This document shows positions 44,657-52,752 of a stretch of DNA of 64,000 nt, in pieces; position 1 is the first letter of the stretch; every line of letters starts with the position of its first letter. A program made the position numbers and the translations under genes. Below the pieces are notes generated by a model that saw nothing but the letters and a program-made list of their open reading frames with translations, was not told where the DNA came from and did not search any database. The stretch is from assembly GCA_035295745.1 (NCBI GenBank), contig DATGIL010000076.1:160254-224253 (forward strand), in the 5' to 3' direction. Origin of the DNA: JAIQFL01 sp035295745. Its GTDB lineage: Bacteria > Acidobacteriota > Terriglobia > Bryobacterales > Bryobacteraceae.

Positions 44657-45369
44657 TGAACATCGCAGTCGGGAGGACCGAACGCCTTGCGCTTATGCTC
44701 CCTGACGACGGGTATTGCCCGCTGCCGGATCATTGCATTCACGCACGTCGCAGCCTGTTCCCGATTGGGGCCGGATGCTCGTAACGGCCTTTCGCTCGCC
44801 TGCAACGGTTGCTTCTTTCGAAGCCTCCATTCCAGGGTCAACGTTCCTGGCCTGCTACTCCGCTTCCAACTGATCGCTCCCGTTGCTCGTTCGACCTTTC
44901 GGCTCCGCTACCCACGCTGGTTGGCCCCAGCCCGGGTTGCCTCATAGCTTCTGGCCCGTTGCAGCTTCTGCGACCGGTTCGAGGACCGCTTCCTCAACCT
45001 CCGCTCCCCTTCTGGGAGAATTACCTCCCGTCAGGATCAAAGCGTTCTGCTGATTTCGCTGTCGCTCGGCCCGCCTTCCGAACTCGCCCGATTCCCTTTC
45101 GCTCCCTGCCGCCGCTTTCTATCTCTAGTATGCCGGCTGCAGATCACCGTTCCAGGTCCGCTACGTTTCCGGAGGCTTGCTGTTCCTCAAAACCTCTTGG
45201 AACCAGTCCCAATATGCGCCCGAAGGCTACCGGCGGTCAAACATTTTTCGTCCTTGCAGCCACCTTTTCCTCAGACTTTATTATGCTTTGTTTCTATTCG
45301 GTTACAGTCAATGACCAACGAATTGCCTGTGGATAAAACGACGCTCTTGCCTTCTGTTTTTGTGATATT
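44657..45369. other. 713-bp block with no recognisable gene, possibly structured or mobile
   Basis: No ORF here has start, ribosome site or family features. Several short frames are open on both strands and give Arg/Ser/Pro/Leu-rich peptides (for example SGSKRSADFAVARPAFRTRP and ATFPEACCSSKPLGTSPN). I recall similar short hypothetical peptides from unrelated bacterial genomes, which would fit a dispersed non-coding or mobile element, but I cannot name it. The last 100 bp are AT-rich and should hold the promoter of the family 9 glycosyltransferase. Confidence 0.4.
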
Positions 45370-46143
45370 GTGCGCAAAGTGCGCAGACTCGTCATCCGTC
45401 CCGGCGCGATCGGTGATTTCATCCTCTCTCTGCCGGCTCTCGAATGCTTGAAAACGGACAACGTGGAGGTCTGGTCGGCCTCGCGAAACCTGCCGCTTGT
45501 ACGATTCGCCGACAAGGTGCGCTCAATCGCCGACACCGGGCTCGATCTTTTAGGGGTCAGCGAGCCTCCATCGCGGCTGATCGAGGAACTGCGCACATTC
45601 GACTGCATCGTCTCGTGGTACGGCTCCAATCGCCCCGAGTTGCGTGACTTGGTGCGCCGCCTGGGCCTCCCTTTCACTTTCTTCCGAGCCCTGCCAGACG
45701 ACGATTCTCCGATCCACGCAGCCGATTTCTACCTGTCGCAAGTCCATTCGATCTCGCCCTGTGAAAGCGACGGCATCCCCCGGATTTACTGCGACGTGGT
45801 ACCCGGGGATTTCGCCGTAATTCAACCGTTCTCAGGCAGCCCGCGCAAGAACTGGCCCCTGGCGCGATTTCAAGAATTGGCGCGGAAGTTGGAGCGGAAG
45901 ATGCCGGTCCGCTGGTGTGCCGGCCCCGAGGATCCCCCGCTCGACGGCGCAGTTCACTTCGATGACCTCTACGATTTGGCGTGCTGGCTGGCGCAGGCTC
46001 GCCTTTACATCGGCAACGACTCCGGAATCACCCATCTGGCGGCTGCCGTGGGAGTTCCCGTTCTTGCCTTGTTCGGCCCCACCAATCCGGCAGTCTGGGC
46101 TCCGCGCGGCCCGCACGTCCGCGTCGGCCATTGGCGCCGATAG
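45370..46143 (+). CDS. Family 9 glycosyltransferase (ADP-heptose:LPS heptosyltransferase-like)
   Basis: 257 residues, shorter than typical heptosyltransferases (about 320-350). It starts at GTG 45370 or possibly GTG 45379. The N-terminus VIRPGAIGDFILSLPALE is the GT9 acceptor-side signature. The nucleotide-sugar domain shows FAVIQPFSGSPRKNWPLARF and the end motif GNDSGITHLAAAVGVPVLALFGPTNPAVWAP (read in two parts here: residues around GNDSG and LFGPTNP). Expected to add a heptose or similar sugar to lipopolysaccharide core at the inner membrane. The following small protein is on the same strand 94 bp downstream. Confidence 0.9.
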   Translation: MRKVRRLVIRPGAIGDFILSLPALECLKTDNVEVWSASRNLPLVRFADKVRSIADTGLDLLGVSEPPSRLIEELRTFDCIVSWYGSNRPELRDLVRRLGLPFTFFRALPDDDSPIHAADFYLSQVHSISPCESDGIPRIYCDVVPGDFAVIQPFSGSPRKNWPLARFQELARKLERKMPVRWCAGPEDPPLDGAVHFDDLYDLACWLAQARLYIGNDSGITHLAAAVGVPVLALFGPTNPAVWAPRGPHVRVGHWRR

Positions 46144-46237
46144 TCCGGTCAGTACTGCAGTGTTAACCGCCGTCATCTTTACCCGCTGTCCGCGATCGAG
46201 GGATGCTGTACGGGAGTTCAAGTGTCGGAGGTGTTAC

Positions 46238-46621
46238 TTGAAGATCATGGGTGGACTTCTGGTCATAGTCGCGTTCTTCGCGCTGCGTCCGGTGTTGAGT
46301 GACATGTTTTCGGCTGGCGTGACCAAAGCGGTCAGCCGGAACCCGGCAACTTGCATGAAGATGCTGGGCAGCACGACCAACGAACAGGATGGCGGCACTT
46401 ATATCGTCGGCAGCGTGCGCAACGACTGCGATAGCACGGTCGGCAGTGTCACCGTGACGTTCAAGATCCAGATGGGCTACGGCAAGGACAGTCCATGGCA
46501 TGAGGGCGTGGGCTACGCCTACGTGAGAAACATCAAGGCGGGCGAGACGCAGAGGTTCAAGTCCGCCGTGCCGGTCGGAAAGAACGCGATCATTCGCTTC
46601 GACAAGATCGTGGCGTTCTAA
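46238..46621 (+). CDS. Small membrane-anchored FxLYD-like protein
   Basis: 127 residues from the TTG at 46238, chosen because CGGAGGTG lies six bases before it; ATG 46247 is the alternative but is too far from that site. A hydrophobic N-terminus (GGLLVIVAFFALRPVLS) is followed by one beta-rich domain: TYIVGSVRNDCDSTVGSVTV, GVGYAYVRNIKAGETQRFKS. The pattern G-x-V-x-N-x-C then later K-A-G-E-x-x-x-F resembles the FxLYD domain of bacterial envelope proteins. Function unknown. Its last 32 bp overlap the end of the convergent hydrolase gene. Confidence 0.65.
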   Translation: MKIMGGLLVIVAFFALRPVLSDMFSAGVTKAVSRNPATCMKMLGSTTNEQDGGTYIVGSVRNDCDSTVGSVTVTFKIQMGYGKDSPWHEGVGYAYVRNIKAGETQRFKSAVPVGKNAIIRFDKIVAF

Positions 46622-47420
46622 CGAGAATCCGCCGCGCCACCTCATCCGCTTCGCTCCAGACCATCCAATGGCGTGCGCCGGGAATGACTTCGCACACAGA
46701 GCCTGGGATCAGCCGTTGCAGTCGCTCGCCTTGGATGGGCGGGAAATGACGGTCCTGTTCCGCCCATAAGAGCAGGGTCGGGCAGGCGATCTTCTGATAA
46801 AGCTCCGGCAGCTTCGGCAGCGTGCCCTGATAGGCGGCACACAGGCGCGCGATGAAACGCCTTACTTCCGGCCGCCGGAAACTCTCCCACAAATCATCGC
46901 GCAGATCGGCCGGCAGCCTCGTGCCACGCGGCAGAAAAGTGCGCAATGCGCGCTCGAATACCGGGCGCGGAAGATTTCCCAAGATCCACCGATTCCAACC
47001 GAAGCGCCGCAGCATCGCAATCTCCCACGAAGTCTCCTCGTCCCAGAGCACCAGCGAGTTGAGCACCACGATGCTCTGCGTGCGGGAGGGGTGCCGCGCG
47101 GCAAAAGCCAGTGCCGGCTGCCCGCCCATGTCCAGGCCAACGATGGTGGCGCGGGTGATTCCCCAAACTTCCAGCAACTCCAGCAGACGATCCGCCATGT
47201 GTACAGGAGTGACCGCGCCTGGCCATTCCTCGCTTTGTCCCATTCCTGGCCAATCGAACGCGATCACCTGGAAATGGCCGGCCAAAAGCGGCGCCAGCGC
47301 ACTCCAGATCTGGAGGTTGTCCGGATACCCGTGCAACAGCACCAGTGGGGGGCCGTCGCCCACTCGAGCAACGCGCAAGCGCCTTCCGTTGGGGAGCCTC
47401 TCCATCGTCGCGTTCAGCAT
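46590..47420 (-). CDS. Alpha/beta hydrolase with Asp nucleophile (epoxide hydrolase/dehalogenase type)
   Basis: 276 residues from ATG 47420, which shares one base with the upstream stop (TGATG). Motifs: oxyanion hole LLHGYPDN, WPGMGQS, nucleophile elbow V-G-L-D-M-G-G, and the catalytic His in ARHWMVWSEADEV. Aspartate rather than serine at the elbow points to epoxide hydrolase or haloalkane dehalogenase chemistry rather than esterase. It is translationally coupled to the CrtI-like gene, suggesting action on an oxidised product of that enzyme. Its 3' end overlaps the convergent small protein by 32 bp. Confidence 0.88.
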   Translation of the reverse strand: MLNATMERLPNGRRLRVARVGDGPPLVLLHGYPDNLQIWSALAPLLAGHFQVIAFDWPGMGQSEEWPGAVTPVHMADRLLELLEVWGITRATIVGLDMGGQPALAFAARHPSRTQSIVVLNSLVLWDEETSWEIAMLRRFGWNRWILGNLPRPVFERALRTFLPRGTRLPADLRDDLWESFRRPEVRRFIARLCAAYQGTLPKLPELYQKIACPTLLLWAEQDRHFPPIQGERLQRLIPGSVCEVIPGARHWMVWSEADEVARRILVRTPRSCRSE

Positions 47421-48820
47421 CACGCGAGGTCCTGAATCACGCAATTCGCGGCCAGGATTCCCGAGATCGCGCAGAAGCTGACCCACTGGCCCGGGTGCGT
47501 CGAACTGCCCGTCAGATACAGGCCGCGGATGTGGGGGCTGCGGTGCGCCAGCCTTCCTGCCCGCATAAAACGCGCGGTCATCACGGGGTTCATGCTGTCG
47601 CGATGTAAGTGGAACTGTGCGCCCCATTGTGACGGCGTCCGTGTGGCGAGCACGTGGTGGGCCTCAATTCCCTCACGCCACCAGGTCTCCGCCAGCAACT
47701 GATCGAGATACTCTTGTTGGCCGGCCTGCCCCAGGCGCTGCGCTTCGTCGAAATCCATCGGACCCAACAGACGGGCCGGCGACCATCCCTCGCGGCAGAG
47801 ACCAGGGTCCACGGCTGCCGGCGAAATCAGAAGGCGGCACCGTCCCGTTTCCGGAAGCCGGAAACGCAGGTACGGCTGGCGGGGATGCCCCTGAACCGCG
47901 AGATAGGCGCAGACTCCCGGCGACTGCAGCGGCTGGCCGCTCAGCTTGCGTCGGATTTCGGTTGGCAGGGAATCCACCAGATTCAGATACGTCCCTATGC
48001 CGTTGTGATTGGACACAACCACTGCGGATTTTAGGAATTCGTCCGCTTCGGTCTCCGCCCCGCGGACGGCGCCGTTGATGGTCCGGATGGTTCGCGCCTT
48101 TGTGCCGAATCGAAACTGCACTCCGGCCTGGCGCGCCGCATCGGCCAGGGCTTGCGGGATGCTTCCCATGCCCTGGGCAGGATAGTAGCAGCCCACGGTA
48201 TGGATTAATGACGAAACGAACCCCATCGGGCTGGGAGCTTCGCGGAGTGACTGGCCCGCCACGTGAGTCCAGATGGCGATGGCATCCTGCACCGGCTTCG
48301 GCAGCGACGTGCCCGCCAGGACCGAACCCAAAGAGCGATGCAGAAAGATCGAATCCAGCCAGCGGGAGCCGCCGAGCATGTCGGCAGGCCCGGGTTCGGA
48401 GCGCTCTTGCAGGGGCCGCAGGCGGCGATAGCGTTTCCCCATCGATTCCACGTGGCGCAAGTAACGAACGCCGCTGCCCGGCCATGTGCGGTCGAAACCG
48501 GCGGCGGTCCGTTCGGCACTGCCATAAAAAGAGACCGTGGCGTCGCGGCTGGCGACCTCGTAAATCTCCTCGACTGGGCGGAGATCCACCCGCTCCGCCA
48601 GGTCCAAGTCGAGCGCGCGAAAGGCCCACTCGAGCCCTGGCCGGTCGAGCAGAACGTAGGGACCCGCATCGAAGCGGAAGCCATCCGTCTCGAAGGACGA
48701 AGCCAGCCCGCCGGCGTCGGCACGCGCCTCAAGTACCGTCACCTCAAAACCACGGCGAGCCAGTCGCACCGCCGCCGCCAGACCGCCCATCCCCGCGCCG
48801 ATCACGATCGCGGAGTTCAT
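47420..48820 (-). CDS. Phytoene-desaturase-like FAD-dependent oxidoreductase
   Basis: 466 residues from ATG 48820, overlapping the upstream stop as ATGA. The FAD-binding Rossmann motif is VIGAGMGGLAAA at 6-17, followed by VTVLEARADAGGLASSF and a typical C-terminal FAD contact (LYLTGSSTHPGQWVSFCAISG). The pattern is that of the CrtI/CrtN/CrtO desaturase-isomerase group, which act on carotenoids or other lipids at membranes. No phytoene synthase is nearby, so a carotenoid role is not certain. Middle gene of a three-gene coupled operon with the diiron/DUF362 fusion and the hydrolase. Confidence 0.87.
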   Translation of the reverse strand: MNSAIVIGAGMGGLAAAVRLARRGFEVTVLEARADAGGLASSFETDGFRFDAGPYVLLDRPGLEWAFRALDLDLAERVDLRPVEEIYEVASRDATVSFYGSAERTAAGFDRTWPGSGVRYLRHVESMGKRYRRLRPLQERSEPGPADMLGGSRWLDSIFLHRSLGSVLAGTSLPKPVQDAIAIWTHVAGQSLREAPSPMGFVSSLIHTVGCYYPAQGMGSIPQALADAARQAGVQFRFGTKARTIRTINGAVRGAETEADEFLKSAVVVSNHNGIGTYLNLVDSLPTEIRRKLSGQPLQSPGVCAYLAVQGHPRQPYLRFRLPETGRCRLLISPAAVDPGLCREGWSPARLLGPMDFDEAQRLGQAGQQEYLDQLLAETWWREGIEAHHVLATRTPSQWGAQFHLHRDSMNPVMTARFMRAGRLAHRSPHIRGLYLTGSSTHPGQWVSFCAISGILAANCVIQDLA

Positions 48821-50667
48821 GAGGGAAGGTGCAGCCCCAGAATCCGCTGCGTGATGATTCGGGCCGCGCGCACCAACGGTGTCGCCTCCAGGTGCGGAAA
48901 GGCAGTCTCGTCCATCTCTGGCACGAAGTAGGAACCGCGTCCACTGCCGAAGACGTAAACGGGGAAGGCGAAGAACGCGAGGAATGCAGAAAGCTCGTTG
49001 CGATAAGGCCCTCGCCATTCCGCGAGCGGTTCATCCACGCCGATGACTTCGATGGCGGGCGCGGGCACTCCGAACCACTGCGTGGCGGCCCGCAAGATGC
49101 TGGAGTCTCCCGGATTGCCGGCGCCCATGTGACGGGCCGCAACCATGTCGACGGCGAGTGCGTCGGCTCCCGCATAGAGTCGTTGGGGCGATTTTGGGCG
49201 CGGACAGCCCATCACCCCGATCAGACCATCGGCCGCCGAATCGTACGCGTCCAGCACGGAGAAGTGGGGCGGGAATTCGTCGAGTAGCATCATGATGGCG
49301 GTTTGCCGCTCGGCCTGACGCTCCGGAAAGACGAACTCATCGCAGCGCCCGCCCATCCACTCCACGTTGCCGGTTGTGAGATAGGCCAGCTCGATGGGAT
49401 GACTCCGCATCTTGCCGAACGTTATTCGGAAATCGGCTTCGCTCCAAGTGCGCGCGATGCTGTACTGCCCCATCCCTCGGACATAGGAATGCACGATCTG
49501 CTCCGACGAACCATCCACCAGGCGATATTCGGGCGAGGCGTATCCGAAGTATCGAGCCACCTCCTCCACGGAGCGGTGGGCGAAGAAGCGGTCGTAGATG
49601 TTGCGGCCCTCCATGACCACCACGTCGCTGCAGCCCGCGCGGCGCAGCCAGGCGGCCAACTCGCCCACCAGCACCGGATCCGTGATGATCGAGGTGTCCT
49701 GGCGGTGGTATCCCATCATGAAGGCGGGCTTGATGACGACACGCAACGATTCGAGGGGCTTGCCCAACTCGCGCGCGCGGCCGCCAAGCCGCGCGGCGAG
49801 GCCCGCATCGTCGAGAAGCTGCCGAAAGAGCGGGACCTTTTGGTCCGGCTGGGCTCCGGCCATCACCCAGACTTTCCCGCCCGATCCAAGCGGATGGTTC
49901 AGCGCGGCGGAGCTGCGCAGGCGGCGCGGCACGAAGAACTCGCTGACGGCGCCAATCCGCCGCGCCAAGGTCTCGGCACTCTCGTCGGCCACCAGGCCGT
50001 CACTGTCATCAAAGGCATTGGCCAGGATTTCAAAGATGCGCTGATGGCGTTCTTCGTCGGCCTCCACGCGGCGGAAGTCTTCCACCAGGTGGGGCGACAT
50101 GCCGGAATCTGCTCGCGCCAGGTGGGTGAGACGTTCCCAACAGAGCCGGGCAGTCATCTCGGCATCGATATTGAACTGGCAAAAATGACGAAACGAACTG
50201 TACTGCAAGAGGCGGTGGACTTCGTCTGGGACCTGACCCATCAGGTAGCCGAGCCACGTGATGGCGGATGCGAGCGTGAACGAAATCGGCGCGTCCCGAA
50301 AGCGCACGTGTTGCCGCACGGAGCCGGCCCACCCTCCCAGTCCTCCCGCCATCTGGCGCGAATAGGCCATAGCGCGCAGGCGCCGGCTACCCAGCTTGAG
50401 GATCATGCCGCGGATGTAGATGGCGTGCATCTCCTCGTCCTTCCAAGCCCAGAGGAGTGCGTGATGGACGATCTCGCGCACGTCAGGATGAACGGGCATC
50501 GCCGCCAGCCGCTTCACCATCAACTCTTCACGATAGGCGATGGAGACGAGTTCTTCGCGTTCGAGTGCCAGCAGGCAGAGACGAATCATCTCCCGCCGCG
50601 GCTGTCCCGCATAGCGAGCGCGCCACTGATCGAGTTGCCGTTCGAACTCCTGGTAAATGGCACCCAC
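48817..50667 (-). CDS. Ferritin-like diiron domain fused to DUF362 domain
   Basis: 616 residues. The N-terminal 240 residues are a helical bundle with two E-x-x-H pairs, Glu78-His81 (DEEMH) and Glu205-His208 (DEERH), plus Glu37/Glu39 and Glu170: a complete ferritin-like diiron ligand set. Residues about 260-600 look like a DUF362 domain (KVWVMAGAQ, VIKPAFMMGYHRQDTSIITD, IGVMGCPRPKSP, GADALAVDMVAARHMG). I do not know this fusion as a characterised enzyme. With a CrtI-like flavoprotein and an Asp-type hydrolase coupled downstream, an oxygenase on a hydrophobic substrate is a reasonable guess. Start ATG 50667. Confidence 0.78.
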   Translation of the reverse strand: MGAIYQEFERQLDQWRARYAGQPRREMIRLCLLALEREELVSIAYREELMVKRLAAMPVHPDVREIVHHALLWAWKDEEMHAIYIRGMILKLGSRRLRAMAYSRQMAGGLGGWAGSVRQHVRFRDAPISFTLASAITWLGYLMGQVPDEVHRLLQYSSFRHFCQFNIDAEMTARLCWERLTHLARADSGMSPHLVEDFRRVEADEERHQRIFEILANAFDDSDGLVADESAETLARRIGAVSEFFVPRRLRSSAALNHPLGSGGKVWVMAGAQPDQKVPLFRQLLDDAGLAARLGGRARELGKPLESLRVVIKPAFMMGYHRQDTSIITDPVLVGELAAWLRRAGCSDVVVMEGRNIYDRFFAHRSVEEVARYFGYASPEYRLVDGSSEQIVHSYVRGMGQYSIARTWSEADFRITFGKMRSHPIELAYLTTGNVEWMGGRCDEFVFPERQAERQTAIMMLLDEFPPHFSVLDAYDSAADGLIGVMGCPRPKSPQRLYAGADALAVDMVAARHMGAGNPGDSSILRAATQWFGVPAPAIEVIGVDEPLAEWRGPYRNELSAFLAFFAFPVYVFGSGRGSYFVPEMDETAFPHLEATPLVRAARIITQRILGLHLPS

Positions 50668-50684
50668 GGTCGTATCCCAGCTTA

Positions 50685-50938
50685 GCTCGCTTCGCTCGCG
50701 GGGTTGGGGGGAGAGGCTCGCTGCGCTCGCGGGGCCTGGGGGTTGGGGGGAGAAGCTCGCTGCGCTCGCGGGGCCTGGGGCCAGGGGCCGGGGGCCAGGG
50801 ATAAGTCTCGCTTCGCTTGCCGAGTAGTCGTCGGGGAGTCAGTGATCCGAGCCCTCCGAACCCCAATCCCGGTCGTGCGATGCTGCTGGAGCCCCGGCCC
50901 CTGGCCCCCGGCCCCAGGCCCCGCGAGCGGCAGCGAGC
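50685..50938. repeat. G-rich tandem and inverted repeat block between two minus-strand genes
   Basis: Units led by GCTCGCTGCGCTCGCGG start at 50685 (variant), 50716 and 50755, the last two 39 bp apart and separated by runs of G4-G6. The segment 50755-50800 is then found again in inverted form at 50892-50938 with few differences, so a stem of about 46 bp can form over a 91-bp loop. The block fills the 272-bp gap between pilT and the diiron/DUF362 gene. The G runs lie on the template strand for these genes and could form quadruplexes. Confidence 0.78.
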
Positions 50939-50939
50939 C

Positions 50940-52094
50940 TCACAAATATCTTTGCAAATCGTCGGTGCGGAAGCAGTGAGCCAGGGCGGTATCGCGGGTG
51001 ATGCGGTTGTTGCGGACCAAGTCGGCGAGAGATTGCTCCATCGTCATCATGCCTTCGGCCCGGCCTACCGAGATTTGCGAGCGGAGTTGGTGGTCTTCGC
51101 CTTTGCGGACCAGCGCGCGGACGGCGTCGGTGGCGATCATGATTTCTGTCGCGGGCCATCGGGAGATATTGTCGACACCGGGCACCAGTTGCTGCGAGAG
51201 GACTGCGGCGAGGGCGAGCGACATCTGTTGGCGAATCTGCGGCTGGTTGGCACTCGGGAAGGAGTCGAGAATGCGGCCCACCGCCTGGATCGCATCGTTG
51301 GTGTGCAAGGTGGAGAGCACCAGGTGGCCGGTCTCCGCAGCGGTCAGCGCTGTCGCCATCGTCTCTGCGTCGCGCATCTCGCCCACCAGAATCACGTCAG
51401 GCGACTGGCGCATGATGCTGCGCAGAGTCACCGCAAAATCGGGCGTGTCGCGCCCCACTTCGATCTGTTCGACGATCGAATTGCGATTCGAATGCTGATA
51501 CTCGATCGGGTCCTCGATCGTCACCACGTGCGCCGCCCGCCGCGTGTTGACGATGTCGATCAGGGCGGCCAAAGTGGAGGTCTTCCCACATCCCGTAGGA
51601 CCGGTCACCAACACCAGGCCCTGGCGCCGCTCGGCAAGTTTCGCGAGCGTGACCGGCAGGTGGAGCGATTCGAGCGAAGGAATTCGCGAGGGCAGCAGGC
51701 GGATACTGGCCGCCAGAGTGCCGCGCTGGTGGTGGATATTGATGCGGAAACGTCCCAGGTTTTCGCGTACGAAACTAAGGTCGACCGATTTCTTCTTCTG
51801 CAGCTCTTCGAATTGCGTTGAATCCAGGAGAGGCAATACAAGACTACGGACGTCGTCGGCTTCGATCGTGCCTGCACCGCCGGTGGTGAGGACTCCGTTG
51901 ATCCGCACCATCGCCGGGGCTCCTGCGATCAGCAGAACATCGGACGCATTGCGGCTGGCGGCCGCCTGCAACAATTTGTCGAGCGAGGCGGTGGATTGCG
52001 GGACACGCACTGCGGACGAAGCGGTTTTCTGGCTGGGGGCAGCGCGATTCAGTTCGGCTACGATCTTCGAAAGCTCGCTGTCGTACTCGCTCAT
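50940..52094 (-). CDS. pilT: PilT-like twitching-motility/secretion ATPase
   Basis: 384 residues from ATG 52094; the frame continues to 52178 but would overlap the divergent phosphoesterase. Walker A is GPTGCGKTS, the Asp box and Walker B follow (TIEDPIEYQH, DVILVGEMRD), and the His box is TGHLVLSTLHTNDA. These are the hallmarks of the PilT/PilU retraction motors of type IV pili. No other pil genes are in the window, so it may be a stand-alone paralogue. The N-terminal 30 residues (SELSKIVAELNRAAP) are an extra helix. The stop codon abuts the repeat block. Confidence 0.93.
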   Translation of the reverse strand: MSEYDSELSKIVAELNRAAPSQKTASSAVRVPQSTASLDKLLQAAASRNASDVLLIAGAPAMVRINGVLTTGGAGTIEADDVRSLVLPLLDSTQFEELQKKKSVDLSFVRENLGRFRINIHHQRGTLAASIRLLPSRIPSLESLHLPVTLAKLAERRQGLVLVTGPTGCGKTSTLAALIDIVNTRRAAHVVTIEDPIEYQHSNRNSIVEQIEVGRDTPDFAVTLRSIMRQSPDVILVGEMRDAETMATALTAAETGHLVLSTLHTNDAIQAVGRILDSFPSANQPQIRQQMSLALAAVLSQQLVPGVDNISRWPATEIMIATDAVRALVRKGEDHQLRSQISVGRAEGMMTMEQSLADLVRNNRITRDTALAHCFRTDDLQRYL

Positions 52095-52152
52095 TTCCGG
52101 TGCGGCAACCGTCCTACGCTCAGTATAGCCGTCATGGGATACTAGGCAGAAA

Positions 52153-52749
52153 TTGAAGCTATTGATCTTCTCGGACATACATAATAACTGGAAGACGTTG
52201 GAACACCTGCTCAGCGTGGAGGCCGATTATTACATCGCGGCCGGCGACCAGGTGACCTGGTCGAAGGGAATCGAACGGTGCGGCGAGATTCTGCAAACGC
52301 GCGGTGAAAGAGTTTACGTGCTGCCCGGCAATCACGAGTCGGCGGACCAGGTTGCGGGAATGTGCGCGCGTTACGGACTGCATCACTTTCACGAGCGCCA
52401 TTTCCAGGTGGGCAGGTGGTATGTGGCGGGGCTCGGCTATTCGAGCCCGACACCGTTTAACACACCGGGAGAATACAGCGAAGCGCAACTGGCCACCCGG
52501 CTGCAGCGCTTCGCCGAGTTAGAACCGCTGGTGCTGGTGTGTCACGCGCCGCCTTTTGGCACGCCGCTGGATCGCATCCGCGAGGGCCTGCATGCCGGGT
52601 CCACCGCGGTGCGCGACTTCCTGCAACAACACCAGCCCGCCTACTTTTTCTGCGGCCACATCCACGAGGCCGAGGGCGTTTCCACGCAAATCGGAAAGAC
52701 CCAGGCCCGCAATGTGGGCAAGGCCGGATACATGCTGGAACTGACCTGA
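52153..52749 (+). CDS. Calcineurin-like metallophosphoesterase (YfcE/MJ0936 type)
   Basis: 198 residues from TTG 52153. Dinuclear-metal ligands: D-I-H in IFSDIHNN, G-D-Q in AAGDQVTW, G-N-H-E in LPGNHES, C-H-A in LVCHAPPFG, G-H-I-H in FCGHIHEAEG. Small single-domain enzymes like this hydrolyse phosphodiesters or phosphomonoesters in the cytoplasm. Divergent from pilT with 58 bp between the starts. It ends 3 bp from the stop of the convergent secA gene. Confidence 0.92.
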   Translation: MKLLIFSDIHNNWKTLEHLLSVEADYYIAAGDQVTWSKGIERCGEILQTRGERVYVLPGNHESADQVAGMCARYGLHHFHERHFQVGRWYVAGLGYSSPTPFNTPGEYSEAQLATRLQRFAELEPLVLVCHAPPFGTPLDRIREGLHAGSTAVRDFLQQHQPAYFFCGHIHEAEGVSTQIGKTQARNVGKAGYMLELT

Positions 52750-52752
52750 CGG

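Noticed and set aside
49303..50685. 460-codon open frame on the plus strand opposite the diiron/DUF362 gene
   Set aside because: It is antisense to a gene with clear diiron motifs and has no domain or ribosome site. Long shadow frames are expected in this GC-rich DNA; similar ones at 2086-3213, 10839-12011, 57797-59173 and 60392-61534 were dropped for the same reason.
50716..50793. Same repeat family as the 39-bp array at 1334
   Set aside because: The period is equal, but the sequences share only short GC-rich words; treated as coincidence.
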